Shown here: in pieces, positions 1-5,506 of the stretch
Layout: each line of letters opens with the position of its first letter
Numbering within the stretch: position 1 is the stretch's first letter
Position numbers and translations under genes: made by a program
Notes under the pieces: model-generated
Database searches by the model: none
What the model was told of the DNA's origin: nothing
The model's input: the letters and a program-made list of their open reading frames with translations, nothing else
Source of the DNA: an uncultured Saprospiraceae bacterium
GTDB taxonomy: Bacteria; Bacteroidota; Bacteroidia; Chitinophagales; Saprospiraceae
NCBI GenBank assembly: GCA_937967535.1
Contig: CALCMV010000214.1
Location: forward strand, 1 to 5,596
Reading direction: 5' to 3'
Length of the DNA: 5,596 bases

Positions 1-81
1 GTCCTTACGTAACTCGCTGTTCTCAGCACGTAATGTGGCATTTTCTGATAAAAGTTTCGCTATTTGAGCATCTTTTGTCAC
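1..81 (-). CDS. 5' end of a coiled-coil protein, possibly IS66-type transposase (partial)
   Basis: An open frame runs off the left edge; 27 codons are visible. It begins at GTG (read as Met), then TKDAQIAKLLSENATLRAEN and SELRKD. GTG is the only possible start: an in-frame TAA lies four codons upstream and no ATG or TTG occurs inside the visible part. Leu/Ile/Ala spacing with Glu/Asn/Lys between gives a clear heptad-like coiled coil. Many IS66-family transposases (TnpC) begin with such a short coiled coil of the 'QIAxLxxENAxLRAEN' kind, so that is my best guess. Other coiled-coil proteins cannot be excluded from 27 residues, and I saw no IS66-like terminal inverted repeat between this start and recQ. 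It is co-directional with recQ but separated from it by a terminator. Confidence 0.55.
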   Translation of the reverse strand, partial: MTKDAQIAKLLSENATLRAENSELRKD

Positions 82-85
82 AACG

Positions 86-93
86 CAAAGTTA
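86..93 (-). promoter_or_regulatory. Bacteroidota -7 box TAACTTTG upstream of the left-edge gene
   Basis: Read on the minus strand, TAACTTTG matches the Bacteroidota -7 consensus TAnnTTTG exactly. It ends four bases before the GTG start. Transcription normally begins several bases after this box, so the mRNA would start at or very near the GTG and be leaderless or nearly so. No TTG -33 box is visible at the usual distance upstream, where the sequence is A/T homopolymers, so the call is moderate. Confidence 0.45.
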
Positions 94-112
94 TATGTTT
101 TTTTTGTTTTTT

Positions 113-133
113 AAAAATCAGGTAAGAACCTGA
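113..133 (-). terminator. Short intrinsic terminator downstream of recQ
   Basis: On the minus strand, TCAGGT-TCTT-ACCTGA forms a perfect 6-bp stem with a 4-base loop, followed directly by five T residues. It lies about 80 bases past the recQ stop and before the left-edge gene, where recQ transcription should end. The stem is short, so strength is uncertain. Confidence 0.55.
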
Positions 134-212
134 GTAGTTACAAATACATTAAAATGCCACTAATGTTTTACACACTCCATTCATTTTAAATTGAAGTTGA
201 GTTGGAAGTTAT

Positions 213-2111
213 TCACCCTTTCCAATAAATTACATTATCTTCATCAATACGGAGAAGACCATTATCCAACATATAATCAATCGTTTTTAAAATTTGCTGT
301 TCCTTTGTGCTAGGAAATCGCTTGACCAATTCCTTCATTTCAGTGGGATTGCCTTGTATTTGTATTTGAATTTTATTTTTGTAAAAATTATAATCTTTTT
401 CGGGCAATTTTTTATCCAAACGCCCCAAACAGACATCACAAGTACCACATTTCGGCGCATTTTTTTCTGCAAAATATTCTAATAATAATTGACTGCGACA
501 TTGTGCGGCAGTGGCGTAATGAATAGCTGCCTGAATATTGTTGTGATAGCGTTTTTTTCGGAAATTATACAATTCGGAATTAATACTCAAATTCTCGGCA
601 GGTACGCGCTCGCGGGTGAATATCAATTGTGGGTCTTCGCGCTGCGGGACGTATTCGATGATACCTTCCTGCGCCATTTGTGATAAATTGTTTTTCAGAA
701 CATCATAGGGAATTCTTATAAATTTTGCCAATTGTTTTTCATTGATTTTGATGTGATTAGCAAAAGAACCCTGATAAGTGCGTAGTATCGTGCGAATGAG
801 ATTGTCCAATTTTGGATGTTTGACTTGATATTTGTATAAATCTTCTTGTGTGACGATGACTTTTAATGTTGCAGGTTCAAAAACGCTGTCGGTCAAGGCA
901 ATCCAACCTTCATTTTTTAGTACTTTCAGACAATGATGCGTTTGCAAAATATCCAGTTTATAGGTCTGTGCAAATTCGACAATATCGAAGGCATAACTAT
1001 TGCCCTTTCCGCCGCCCGTTGCCAATTGAAAGTAGCTGCCCAATGCCCGATACACTTGACGAATCTCCGTCATATCAGGAAAGGATTGTTCATAGGTTTT
1101 TTCTAAATAATTTTTATCCAAATTATCATACAACAAAACCGCATAAGCACGTTTTCCATCGCGCCCTCCCCTTCCCGCTTCTTGAAAATATGCCTCCAAA
1201 CTATCCGGCAAATCCAAGTGAATGACCACCCGCACATCCGGCTTATCAATACCCATTCCGAAAGCATTTGTGGATACCATTATTCGGATTTTATTGTTCG
1301 TCCAAGCCTCTTGCTTTTGACTGCGAATATCGCTGCTCAATCCTGCATGATAGAAGTCTGCCGCGATGCCTTTTTTCCGCAAAAAAAGTGCAATTTCTTT
1401 CGTTTTTCTTCTGTTACGCACGTACACAATACCTGTACCCTTGACTTTTTGGAGAATGTGGAGCATCTTTTCCTGCTTACTTTCTTCTTTAAAAACGACA
1501 TAGGATAAATTATCTCGCGCAAAACTCTTTTGAAAGACTTTTTTCCCCTTACGAAAGGCTAATTTTTCTTGAATATCCTCGACCACTTTGGGCGTGGCGG
1601 TGGCGGTAAGTGCAAGCATCGGTGTATCGGGCATCCACTCGCGTATGTCCGCAATATTGAGATAAGAAGGTCGAAAATCGTAGCCCCACTGCGATATACA
1701 ATGCGCCTCGTCAATCGCCAACAAATTGATATTCATTTTCTTGATGCGCTCACGGGTGAGGTCGGAAGCAAGGCGTTCGGGCGAAAGGTAGAGAAATTTT
1801 GTATTGCCATAAATCGCATTATCAAAGGTGCGGTCAATCTCGCGGTAGTGCATCCCTGAATAAATCGCTACGGCAGGAATATTGCGTTTATTGAGGTTCT
1901 GCACTTGGTCTTTCATCAAAGCAATCAAAGGAGAAATGACAAGACAAACGCCCTCTTGCATCAGTGCCGGTACTTGAAAACAAATGGATTTTCCCCCTCC
2001 CGTTGGCAGCAAAGCAAGCGTATCATTCCCATCCAAAACAGACTGAATAATCTCATCTTGCATTGGACGGAAAGCATCGTATCCCCAATATTTTTTAAGC
2101 GTTTTGAGCAT
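213..2111 (-). CDS. recQ: RecQ-family ATP-dependent DNA helicase (short form)
   Basis: A 3'-5' superfamily 2 DNA helicase that unwinds recombination and repair intermediates in the cytoplasm. The complete 632-residue frame shows the family in order. RecQ motif 0 is around YDAFRPMQDE (11-20). Walker A is TGGGKS (37-42) and the DEAH box is at 134-137. Motif III is ALTATAT (167-173). The second RecA-like domain includes STNAFGMGIDKPD (280-292), and motif VI is QEAGRGGRDG (310-319). The RQC zinc site has four Cys at 538, 555, 558 and 561. A winged-helix-like tail (about 590-630) ends in IYWKG. There is no HRDC domain; as I recall Bacteroidota often carry a short RecQ like this beside a longer HRDC form. 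The ATG is chosen because motif 0 begins within ten residues; the frame stays open a little upstream but offers no good start. A run of seven T precedes the ATG, with no Shine-Dalgarno. No key motif is missing. Confidence 0.96.
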   Translation of the reverse strand: MLKTLKKYWGYDAFRPMQDEIIQSVLDGNDTLALLPTGGGKSICFQVPALMQEGVCLVISPLIALMKDQVQNLNKRNIPAVAIYSGMHYREIDRTFDNAIYGNTKFLYLSPERLASDLTRERIKKMNINLLAIDEAHCISQWGYDFRPSYLNIADIREWMPDTPMLALTATATPKVVEDIQEKLAFRKGKKVFQKSFARDNLSYVVFKEESKQEKMLHILQKVKGTGIVYVRNRRKTKEIALFLRKKGIAADFYHAGLSSDIRSQKQEAWTNNKIRIMVSTNAFGMGIDKPDVRVVIHLDLPDSLEAYFQEAGRGGRDGKRAYAVLLYDNLDKNYLEKTYEQSFPDMTEIRQVYRALGSYFQLATGGGKGNSYAFDIVEFAQTYKLDILQTHHCLKVLKNEGWIALTDSVFEPATLKVIVTQEDLYKYQVKHPKLDNLIRTILRTYQGSFANHIKINEKQLAKFIRIPYDVLKNNLSQMAQEGIIEYVPQREDPQLIFTRERVPAENLSINSELYNFRKKRYHNNIQAAIHYATAAQCRSQLLLEYFAEKNAPKCGTCDVCLGRLDKKLPEKDYNFYKNKIQIQIQGNPTEMKELVKRFPSTKEQQILKTIDYMLDNGLLRIDEDNVIYWKG

Positions 2112-2902
2112 AAAAAAACCTAGTGTCTCCGGCTTGCACCAAATTACTTTAGAATGTGTTTAAAATTAATCCTAATGGTACGGAGAAATTATGTTTTTGA
2201 CAAGTTTTATAAAATAAGAAAATTTTGACTGAGTAAAATATTTTATTGGATGATTGCGACTTTATACGAAGATAATAATAGTGCAATAATAGATGGCATT
2301 GGGCTTGAATTTGGGTTAAAACTCGTCAGACATTTAAACTTTGTCGGGAAATTGAGATCATCGGTAGATTTTGAAAATATCTGACGAGTTTTAACCCAAA
2401 TTCAGAAAAAATATCTCAGCCTAAATGCAAATACATTTTTATTTTAAAAATATATTATTATCAAGTTAATTTAAAATTCGTAAAATATTGATAATCAAAA
2501 ATATTAGTGGGTACAAAAACGAATCGCACCCTATTAAAAAATTACCATAGACTCAAAGCCCGATATGGAGCAGTTTTATAGATAATCAGAATTTAAAATT
2601 ATCATTTAACTTGCCACTTCAATGCCGGAAAGCTATATACCCATAATAGAATTTATTGCAGTATAAAAATTTAACTATCAAGCATTATAGATGTTTTTTA
2701 AATCAAAATAAAGACAACAAATATAAAATTGGCACAAAATTCGTAATTTAGATAGCGAATGAGTGAAACACCAAAACATATTTAGAAGTAAGTATTTGAA
2801 AAACAAAGCGGCAATTTTGCAATTCACAACAAATAAATTGTTGGGCTTGTTATCGCTTTAACTTGTACTTCATTTATCACCCATTCAAAAATAGATTAAA
2901 GA
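2112..2902. other. Long AT-rich intergenic region between divergent recQ and DUF4783 genes
   Basis: This 791-base gap has no convincing gene. It holds the 99-base hairpin described separately, two copies of the word AATTCGTAA (2475-2483, 2738-2746), and two smaller inverted repeats: ATTATCAA/TTGATAAT (2457-2464 with 2488-2495) and CAACAA/TTGTTG (2827-2832 with 2838-2843). A GC-rich block at 2119-2140, beside the recQ start, stands out from the AT-rich surroundings. Promoters for recQ and DUF4783 should lie here, but no exact TAnnTTTG box was found on the appropriate strand. The nearest is TAATTTG on the minus strand, one base short in spacing. Confidence 0.6.
2306..2404. repeat. 99-base inverted repeat with 25-bp perfect arms
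   Basis: The arms 2306-2330 and 2380-2404 are exact reverse complements. After one mismatch, four more pairs form (2332-2335 with 2375-2378). About 50 bases lie between the arms. The arm begins TGAATTTGGGTTAAAACTCG and ends TCAGA. No T-tract follows, it is not next to a gene end, and no target duplication flanks it, so neither a terminator nor a recent insertion is supported. It may be a member of a dispersed hairpin repeat family (a REP-like or decayed MITE-like unit); that is inference. Confidence 0.8.
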
Positions 2903-3280
2903 ATGAAAATGATTTTATTTATCCTGATGTTCGCACCTATTTCGCAAAGTACAACGGACTTTAATGCCATTGCGAAGGCGTTGAGCGCAGGAGATGCCGG
3001 CACACTTGCGGAATATTTTGATGAAAATGTCGAACTCATCGTACTCGACGAGGAAGGTATTTATAGTAAAGCGCAAGCCGAGCAAGTCGTCAAGAAATTT
3101 TTCGTGGATTATCCGCCTAAATCCTTCAAACTTGTTCACAAAGGCACAAATAACGACAAATTACATTATTGCATTGGCAATATGAAAATAGGCGAGATTA
3201 CCTATCGCGTCAGTTTTTATATGAAACAAACCGACGATGAGCATTTGCTTATCCAAGAACTCGGCATCGAAGAAGAATAA
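2903..3280 (+). CDS. Secreted DUF4783 domain protein
   Basis: A 125-residue protein that I recognise as the Bacteroidota DUF4783 family, small exported proteins thought to have an NTF2/SnoaL-like fold; no biochemical role is established. The first 16 or so residues (MKMILFILMFAPISQS) form a short hydrophobic signal peptide with no lipobox Cys, so a periplasmic location is likely. Family-typical segments are YFDENVEL (38-45), YSKAQAEQVVKKFF (54-67), PPKSFKLVHKG (71-81), a beta-rich middle with YRVSFYMKQ (101-109) and the C-terminal LLIQELGIEEE (115-125). Length is usual for the family. The start is preceded by an A-rich leader with no Shine-Dalgarno motif. A strong terminator follows, so it is transcribed separately from downstream nadC. 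As I recall DUF4783 genes are often found near nadC in this phylum; the meaning is unknown. Confidence 0.85.
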   Translation: MKMILFILMFAPISQSTTDFNAIAKALSAGDAGTLAEYFDENVELIVLDEEGIYSKAQAEQVVKKFFVDYPPKSFKLVHKGTNNDKLHYCIGNMKIGEITYRVSFYMKQTDDEHLLIQELGIEEE

Positions 3281-3340
3281 ATAGTTATAAAATCCCAAAT
3301 ATGAATCAGCAAAAATTTAGTGAAAAGATAATGAACGAAG

Positions 3341-3369
3341 GGACATCCTGTATGGGATGTCTTTTTTTT
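3341..3369 (+). terminator. Strong intrinsic terminator after the DUF4783 gene
   Basis: GACATCC and GGATGTC pair perfectly (7 bp) around a 6-base loop, with a possible extra G-T pair at the base. Eight T residues follow at once. It lies about 60 bases past the stop codon. Confidence 0.85.
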
Positions 3370-3415
3370 GTTTAGAGTATGAAAATTCAAGCTCAAAGGC
3401 AAAAAAATATTGAAA

Positions 3416-3449
3416 TTGAGATTTAGGTTAAAACTTACATGTATTTTTG
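3416..3449 (+). promoter_or_regulatory. Candidate Bacteroidota promoter, probably for nadC
   Basis: TATTTTTG (3442-3449) matches TAnnTTTG exactly and is followed by CA, a common context in this phylum. A TTG lies 23 bases upstream (3416-3418), at the long end of the accepted spacing. It sits just after the DUF4783 terminator and points toward nadC with no other gene between. If used, the nadC leader would be roughly 310 bases and would include the MITE. Confidence 0.5.
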
Positions 3450-3576
3450 CAAAAAATAAAAAGAAACAGGCTTGCGTCTAATTATGGACTACAGGCTAGT
3501 GGTTTAATTCGTAATTTATTGACAATTAAAAATTACAGTAAGTTATTGATTATTAATTAGTTAAAAAACGAATAAC

Positions 3577-3728
3577 GAGTCAACACATACTACTATACAT
3601 CGCCACGAAGGCACAAAGACACAAAGAATTTTAAAAATTATATTTACTTAATTATCAGCGATTTACCCTTTGTGTCTTTGTGACTTTGTGGCAAGGTTCT
3701 CATCATGTATAGTAGTATGGAGTCAACA
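3577..3728. mobile_element. MITE-like element: 15-bp terminal inverted repeats and 9-bp target duplication
   Basis: The element itself spans 3586-3719 (134 bp). Its ends CATACTACTATACAT and ATGTATAGTAGTATG are perfect reverse complements. Immediately outside both ends is the same 9-base word GAGTCAACA (3577-3585 and 3720-3728), exactly as expected for a target-site duplication. It encodes no protein, so movement must have depended on a transposase supplied elsewhere. A 9-bp duplication fits several DDE families, including IS4-type elements; the parent family cannot be named from this window. The perfect termini and duplication suggest a fairly recent insertion. Confidence 0.85.
3602..3692. 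repeat. Nested inverted repeat of the ACAAAGACACAAAG type inside the MITE
   Basis: The arms 3602-3626 and 3668-3692 pair at 23 of 25 positions, and one of the two exceptions is a G-T pair. Both are versions of GCCACAAAGxCACAAAGACACAAAG, a word I recall as a widespread short repeat in environmental bacterial genomes. A 41-base AT-rich loop separates the arms. Against the outer ends the inner stem is off-centre: one base separates them on the left, 12 on the right. This suggests a composite rather than a simple palindrome. Confidence 0.75.
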
Positions 3729-3766
3729 AATAACGGGTTACGACACTAGCGACCATCAACTATCAC

Positions 3767-4639
3767 ATGCAACACTTAATTCAAGAACCTACCGACCTGC
3801 AAATCAATGACTTTATTGCCCGCGCTTTTCGTGAGGATGTGGGTGAAGGCGACCATACTTCGCTCGCATGTATACCCGCAGATGCCCGCACAAAGGCGCG
3901 TTTGTTGGTCAAATCCGACTGTGTATTGGCGGGTGTGGCACTTGCCGGGCGTATTTTTAAAAGCGTGGACGAAAGTGCCGAATTTGACTTGATGATGCCC
4001 GATGGCACAAGTGCCAAATACGGCGATGTGGCATTTACCGTAGTGTGCAATTCCCGCGCCTTGCTGCAAGCCGAACGACTCTCGCTCAATGCCATGCAGC
4101 GTATGAGTGGTATCGCTACATTGAGCCGCAAATTTGTGGATAAAATCGAGGGAACATCCGCCAAATTGCTCGATACACGCAAGACCACTCCCCTACTGCG
4201 TTTTCTCGAAAAATGGGCGGTACGCATCGGCGGTGCCAGCAACTACCGATTTGGTTTATACGATTGGATTATGGTGAAGGATAACCACATTGATGCCTGT
4301 GGCGGTATCACACAAGCCATTCGCAGCGTAGCAGATTATCAGGCAAAAAACGGCTTAAATCTTGGCTTCACTATCGAAACCCGCAACCTAGACGAAGTGC
4401 GTGAAGTGATGCAAGTCGGCAAAGGTATTGTCACGCAGATTATGTTGGATAATTTTGATTTGAAAAGCACCCGCGAGGCAGTCGCTTTGATTGGCGACAC
4501 CTTCAATACTGAAGCCTCCGGCGGTGTCAATCTCGATACGGTACGCCCTATTGCCGAAACAGGTGTAGATTATATTTCAGTAGGTGCATTGACACATTCT
4601 TATCATAGTAAAGATTTGAGTTTGAAGGTTATGAAATAG
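3767..4639 (+). CDS. nadC: Nicotinate-nucleotide pyrophosphorylase (carboxylating), quinolinate phosphoribosyltransferase
   Basis: Cytosolic enzyme of de novo NAD synthesis: quinolinate + PRPP gives nicotinate mononucleotide, CO2 and pyrophosphate. The 290-residue length is normal. Family motifs in order are EDVGEGDHT (23-31), ERLSLNAMQRMSGIAT (103-118), LLDTRKTTP (134-142), GGASNYRFGLYD (155-166), VKDNHI (170-175), IETR (203-206), MLDNF (226-230), ASGGV (250-254) and ISVGALTHS (270-278). Arg104, Arg138, Lys139, Arg161 and Lys171 match active-site residues of the well-studied Mycobacterium tuberculosis enzyme, with a constant offset of one. Tyr160 replaces the usual His of the 'HR' pair. The ATG is the first after an in-frame stop 36 bases upstream; no Shine-Dalgarno is seen. 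NadA and NadB, its pathway partners, are not in the window. A MITE lies 38 bases upstream, and the stop codon overlaps a tandem repeat. Confidence 0.96.
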   Translation: MQHLIQEPTDLQINDFIARAFREDVGEGDHTSLACIPADARTKARLLVKSDCVLAGVALAGRIFKSVDESAEFDLMMPDGTSAKYGDVAFTVVCNSRALLQAERLSLNAMQRMSGIATLSRKFVDKIEGTSAKLLDTRKTTPLLRFLEKWAVRIGGASNYRFGLYDWIMVKDNHIDACGGITQAIRSVADYQAKNGLNLGFTIETRNLDEVREVMQVGKGIVTQIMLDNFDLKSTREAVALIGDTFNTEASGGVNLDTVRPIAETGVDYISVGALTHSYHSKDLSLKVMK

Positions 4640-4701
4640 TTTTTAGTTCATGGTTCATAGTTCATGGTTCATGGTTCATAGTTTTTGGTTTTTAGTTTTT
4701 T
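4639..4701 (+). repeat. Tandem 7-base repeat, nine units
   Basis: Nine contiguous heptamers: GTTTTTA, GTTCATG, GTTCATA, GTTCATG, GTTCATG, GTTCATA, GTTTTTG, GTTTTTA, GTTTTTT. Consensus is GTT(C/T)(A/T)T(G/A). The first G is the last base of the nadC TAG stop codon. Units with CA form the middle block and all-T units sit at both sides. Such runs are typical Bacteroidota intergenic microsatellites; no function is shown. Confidence 0.9.
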
Positions 4702-4721
4702 TATAATTCGTTGAATGACAA

Positions 4722-4749
4722 TATTGGCTACCCGACCAATAAGTATTTT
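4722..4749 (+). terminator. Weak candidate terminator for nadC
   Basis: TATTGG and CCAATA form a 6-bp stem with an 8-base loop (CTACCCGA). A five-base T run begins only after AGTA, so the hairpin is not directly joined to its T-tract. It is the only hairpin of this kind I see between nadC and the next gene. Confidence 0.3.
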
Positions 4750-4909
4750 TAAGTAAAAAGAGGCGAAGAAGTTGAAAAAATTCTAAAAATAAGAGTCCTC
4801 AATTCGTAACCAATAAAGATTTACACGTATAAAAATAAAGATTTTTGTTCAGACCATATTTAAAAATTAACAAATCAAACATCCGACATTTTTTTATAAA
4901 AATAAAGAC

Positions 4910-5215
4910 ATGAAATTACGTATGAAATTTTTAATCATGGCATTTTTCGCCATGTTCTTATTCGGTCAAACGGCTGTTGCTCAAAGCACCAAAGAAGTTA
5001 TGAAGCAAGAAAAAGCCGAAATGAAAGACCAAAAAGCCGACCTCAAAACCGCTAAAAAAGCCATGAAAGCAGAGAAAGCCGCAGAAAAGGCAGAGAAAAA
5101 ACGACTCAAAGCGGAGAAAAAAGCTGCCAAAGCCGCAGCAAAAGCTGAAAAAGCTGAAAAAAAACGCAAAAAAGAAGCGAAAAAACTGGAGAAATTGAAA
5201 GCAGAAAATAAGTGA
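4910..5215 (+). CDS. Small secreted Lys/Ala/Glu-rich helical protein, function unknown
   Basis: A 101-residue protein I cannot assign to a named family. Residues 1-24 form a clear signal peptide: basic start (MKLRMK), hydrophobic core, and AVA just before the expected cut at Gln25. The mature 77 residues contain about 28 Lys, 2 Arg and 14 acidic residues (net charge near +16). They are made of AEK, AEKK and KAAK units with no Pro, Gly or Cys, and no aromatic residue. This predicts one long, soluble charged helix of the single-alpha-helix type rather than a globular fold. A role binding polyanions (nucleic acid, LPS, polysaccharide) outside the cytoplasm is possible but is inference. It has its own terminator and no co-transcribed neighbour. 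The leader is A/T-rich; no exact TAnnTTTG box was found, the closest being GATTTTTG at 4842-4849. The coding DNA is rich in A-runs, including A8 at 5157-5164. Confidence 0.75.
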   Translation: MKLRMKFLIMAFFAMFLFGQTAVAQSTKEVMKQEKAEMKDQKADLKTAKKAMKAEKAAEKAEKKRLKAEKKAAKAAAKAEKAEKKRKKEAKKLEKLKAENK

Positions 5216-5238
5216 TAATAAAGACTACAAAGCGTTTG

Positions 5239-5273
5239 AAAGGCAAGTTGACTGATGTTAGCTTGCCTTTTTT
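5239..5273 (+). terminator. Intrinsic terminator after the Lys/Ala-rich gene
   Basis: AAAGGCAAG and CTTGCCTTT form a perfect 9-bp stem with a 14-base loop; the T-run continues to six Ts. It lies about 25 bases past the stop codon, supporting this as a real single-gene transcript. Confidence 0.85.
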
Positions 5274-5335
5274 ATTTCATTTGGATAATTGGTGAATCTG
5301 CTGTAAATTTAGATAATTCAAATTGAGACTTAGGT

Positions 5336-5506
5336 ATGAAATTACTCAGAACAGATGCTACAAACCCCGATTTTATCCGGCTCGTCCGTTTGCTGGATGC
5401 CTATCTTGTGATAGTAGATGGAGATGATAATGCTTTTTACGCGCAGTACAATGGTACTGGACTTTGGACATTTTGGAAACTGGGGAATTGGGAAATTCGG
5501 TTTTAA
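5336..5506 (+). pseudogene. Truncated GNAT-family N-acetyltransferase (N-terminal fragment)
   Basis: A 56-codon frame begins MKLLRTDATNPDFIRLVRLL and continues DAYLVIVDGDDNAFYAQYN to residue 39. This strongly resembles the start of a Bacteroidota GNAT subfamily of roughly 150 residues ('xxRTxSxNPDFxxLVxxLDADLxxxDGDDHxFYAQYNK'). After residue 39 the likeness stops: the last 17 codons read GTGLWTFWKLGNWEIRF, coming from G-rich repetitive DNA (octamers GGAAACTG, GGGAATTG, GGAAATTC at 5475-5498), and then TAA. The acetyl-CoA binding core (the R/QxxGxG/A motif) is absent, and neither other frame continues the family sequence. It is therefore most likely a decayed remnant without enzyme activity. 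The 90 bases after it to the window edge are AT-rich with no gene visible. Confidence 0.7.

Larger units (their letters stand above)
3370..3766. other. Intergenic region upstream of nadC
   Basis: A 397-base non-coding stretch holding a Bacteroidota-type promoter near its left end, a copy of AATTCGTAATTTA (3506-3518), and a MITE-like insertion. Joining the sequence across the insertion gives AATAACGAGTCAACA followed by AATAACGGGTTACGA. This looks like an imperfect 15-base tandem pair, so the element landed in already repetitive spacer DNA. No gene is seen. Confidence 0.6.

Noticed and set aside
866..1225. 119-codon plus-strand frame opposite recQ, and similar frames at 1182-1508 and 1569-1859
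   Set aside because: Shadows of the recQ coding sequence, with no recognisable motifs and no starts supported by context.
2250..2384. Open frame of 44 codons (MIATLYEDNNSAIIDGIG...) running through the left arm and loop of the 99-base hairpin
   Set aside because: No recognisable domain, no promoter or ribosome site, and most of it is the hairpin itself. Its stop lies in the second arm. Better explained as chance in repeat DNA.
3301..3375. 24-codon frame MNQQKFSEKIMNEGTSCMGC... just after the DUF4783 gene
   Set aside because: It reads straight through the DUF4783 terminator hairpin and its T-tract, so it would rarely be transcribed in full. No family resemblance.
3485..3508. ATG with seven codons (MDYRLVV) after the 3442 promoter box, as a possible leader peptide for nadC
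   Set aside because: Very short, no attenuator-like structure near it, and no residue bias linked to the NAD pathway.
3577..3728. Possibility that the large palindrome upstream of nadC is a CRISPR repeat, riboswitch or attachment site
   Set aside because: There is only one unit with no spacers and no riboswitch-like conserved core. Terminal inverted repeats plus exact 9-bp flanking duplication fit a transposable element far better.
3781..4242. 153-codon minus-strand frame opposite nadC
   Set aside because: Antisense shadow of nadC; the plus-strand frame carries all conserved enzyme motifs.
4981..5169. Minus-strand Phe/Ala/Ser-rich frame opposite the Lys/Ala-rich gene, looking like a membrane protein
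   Set aside because: Complement of Lys and Ala codon runs (TTT and GCN); the plus-strand gene has a signal peptide and a terminator in the right place.
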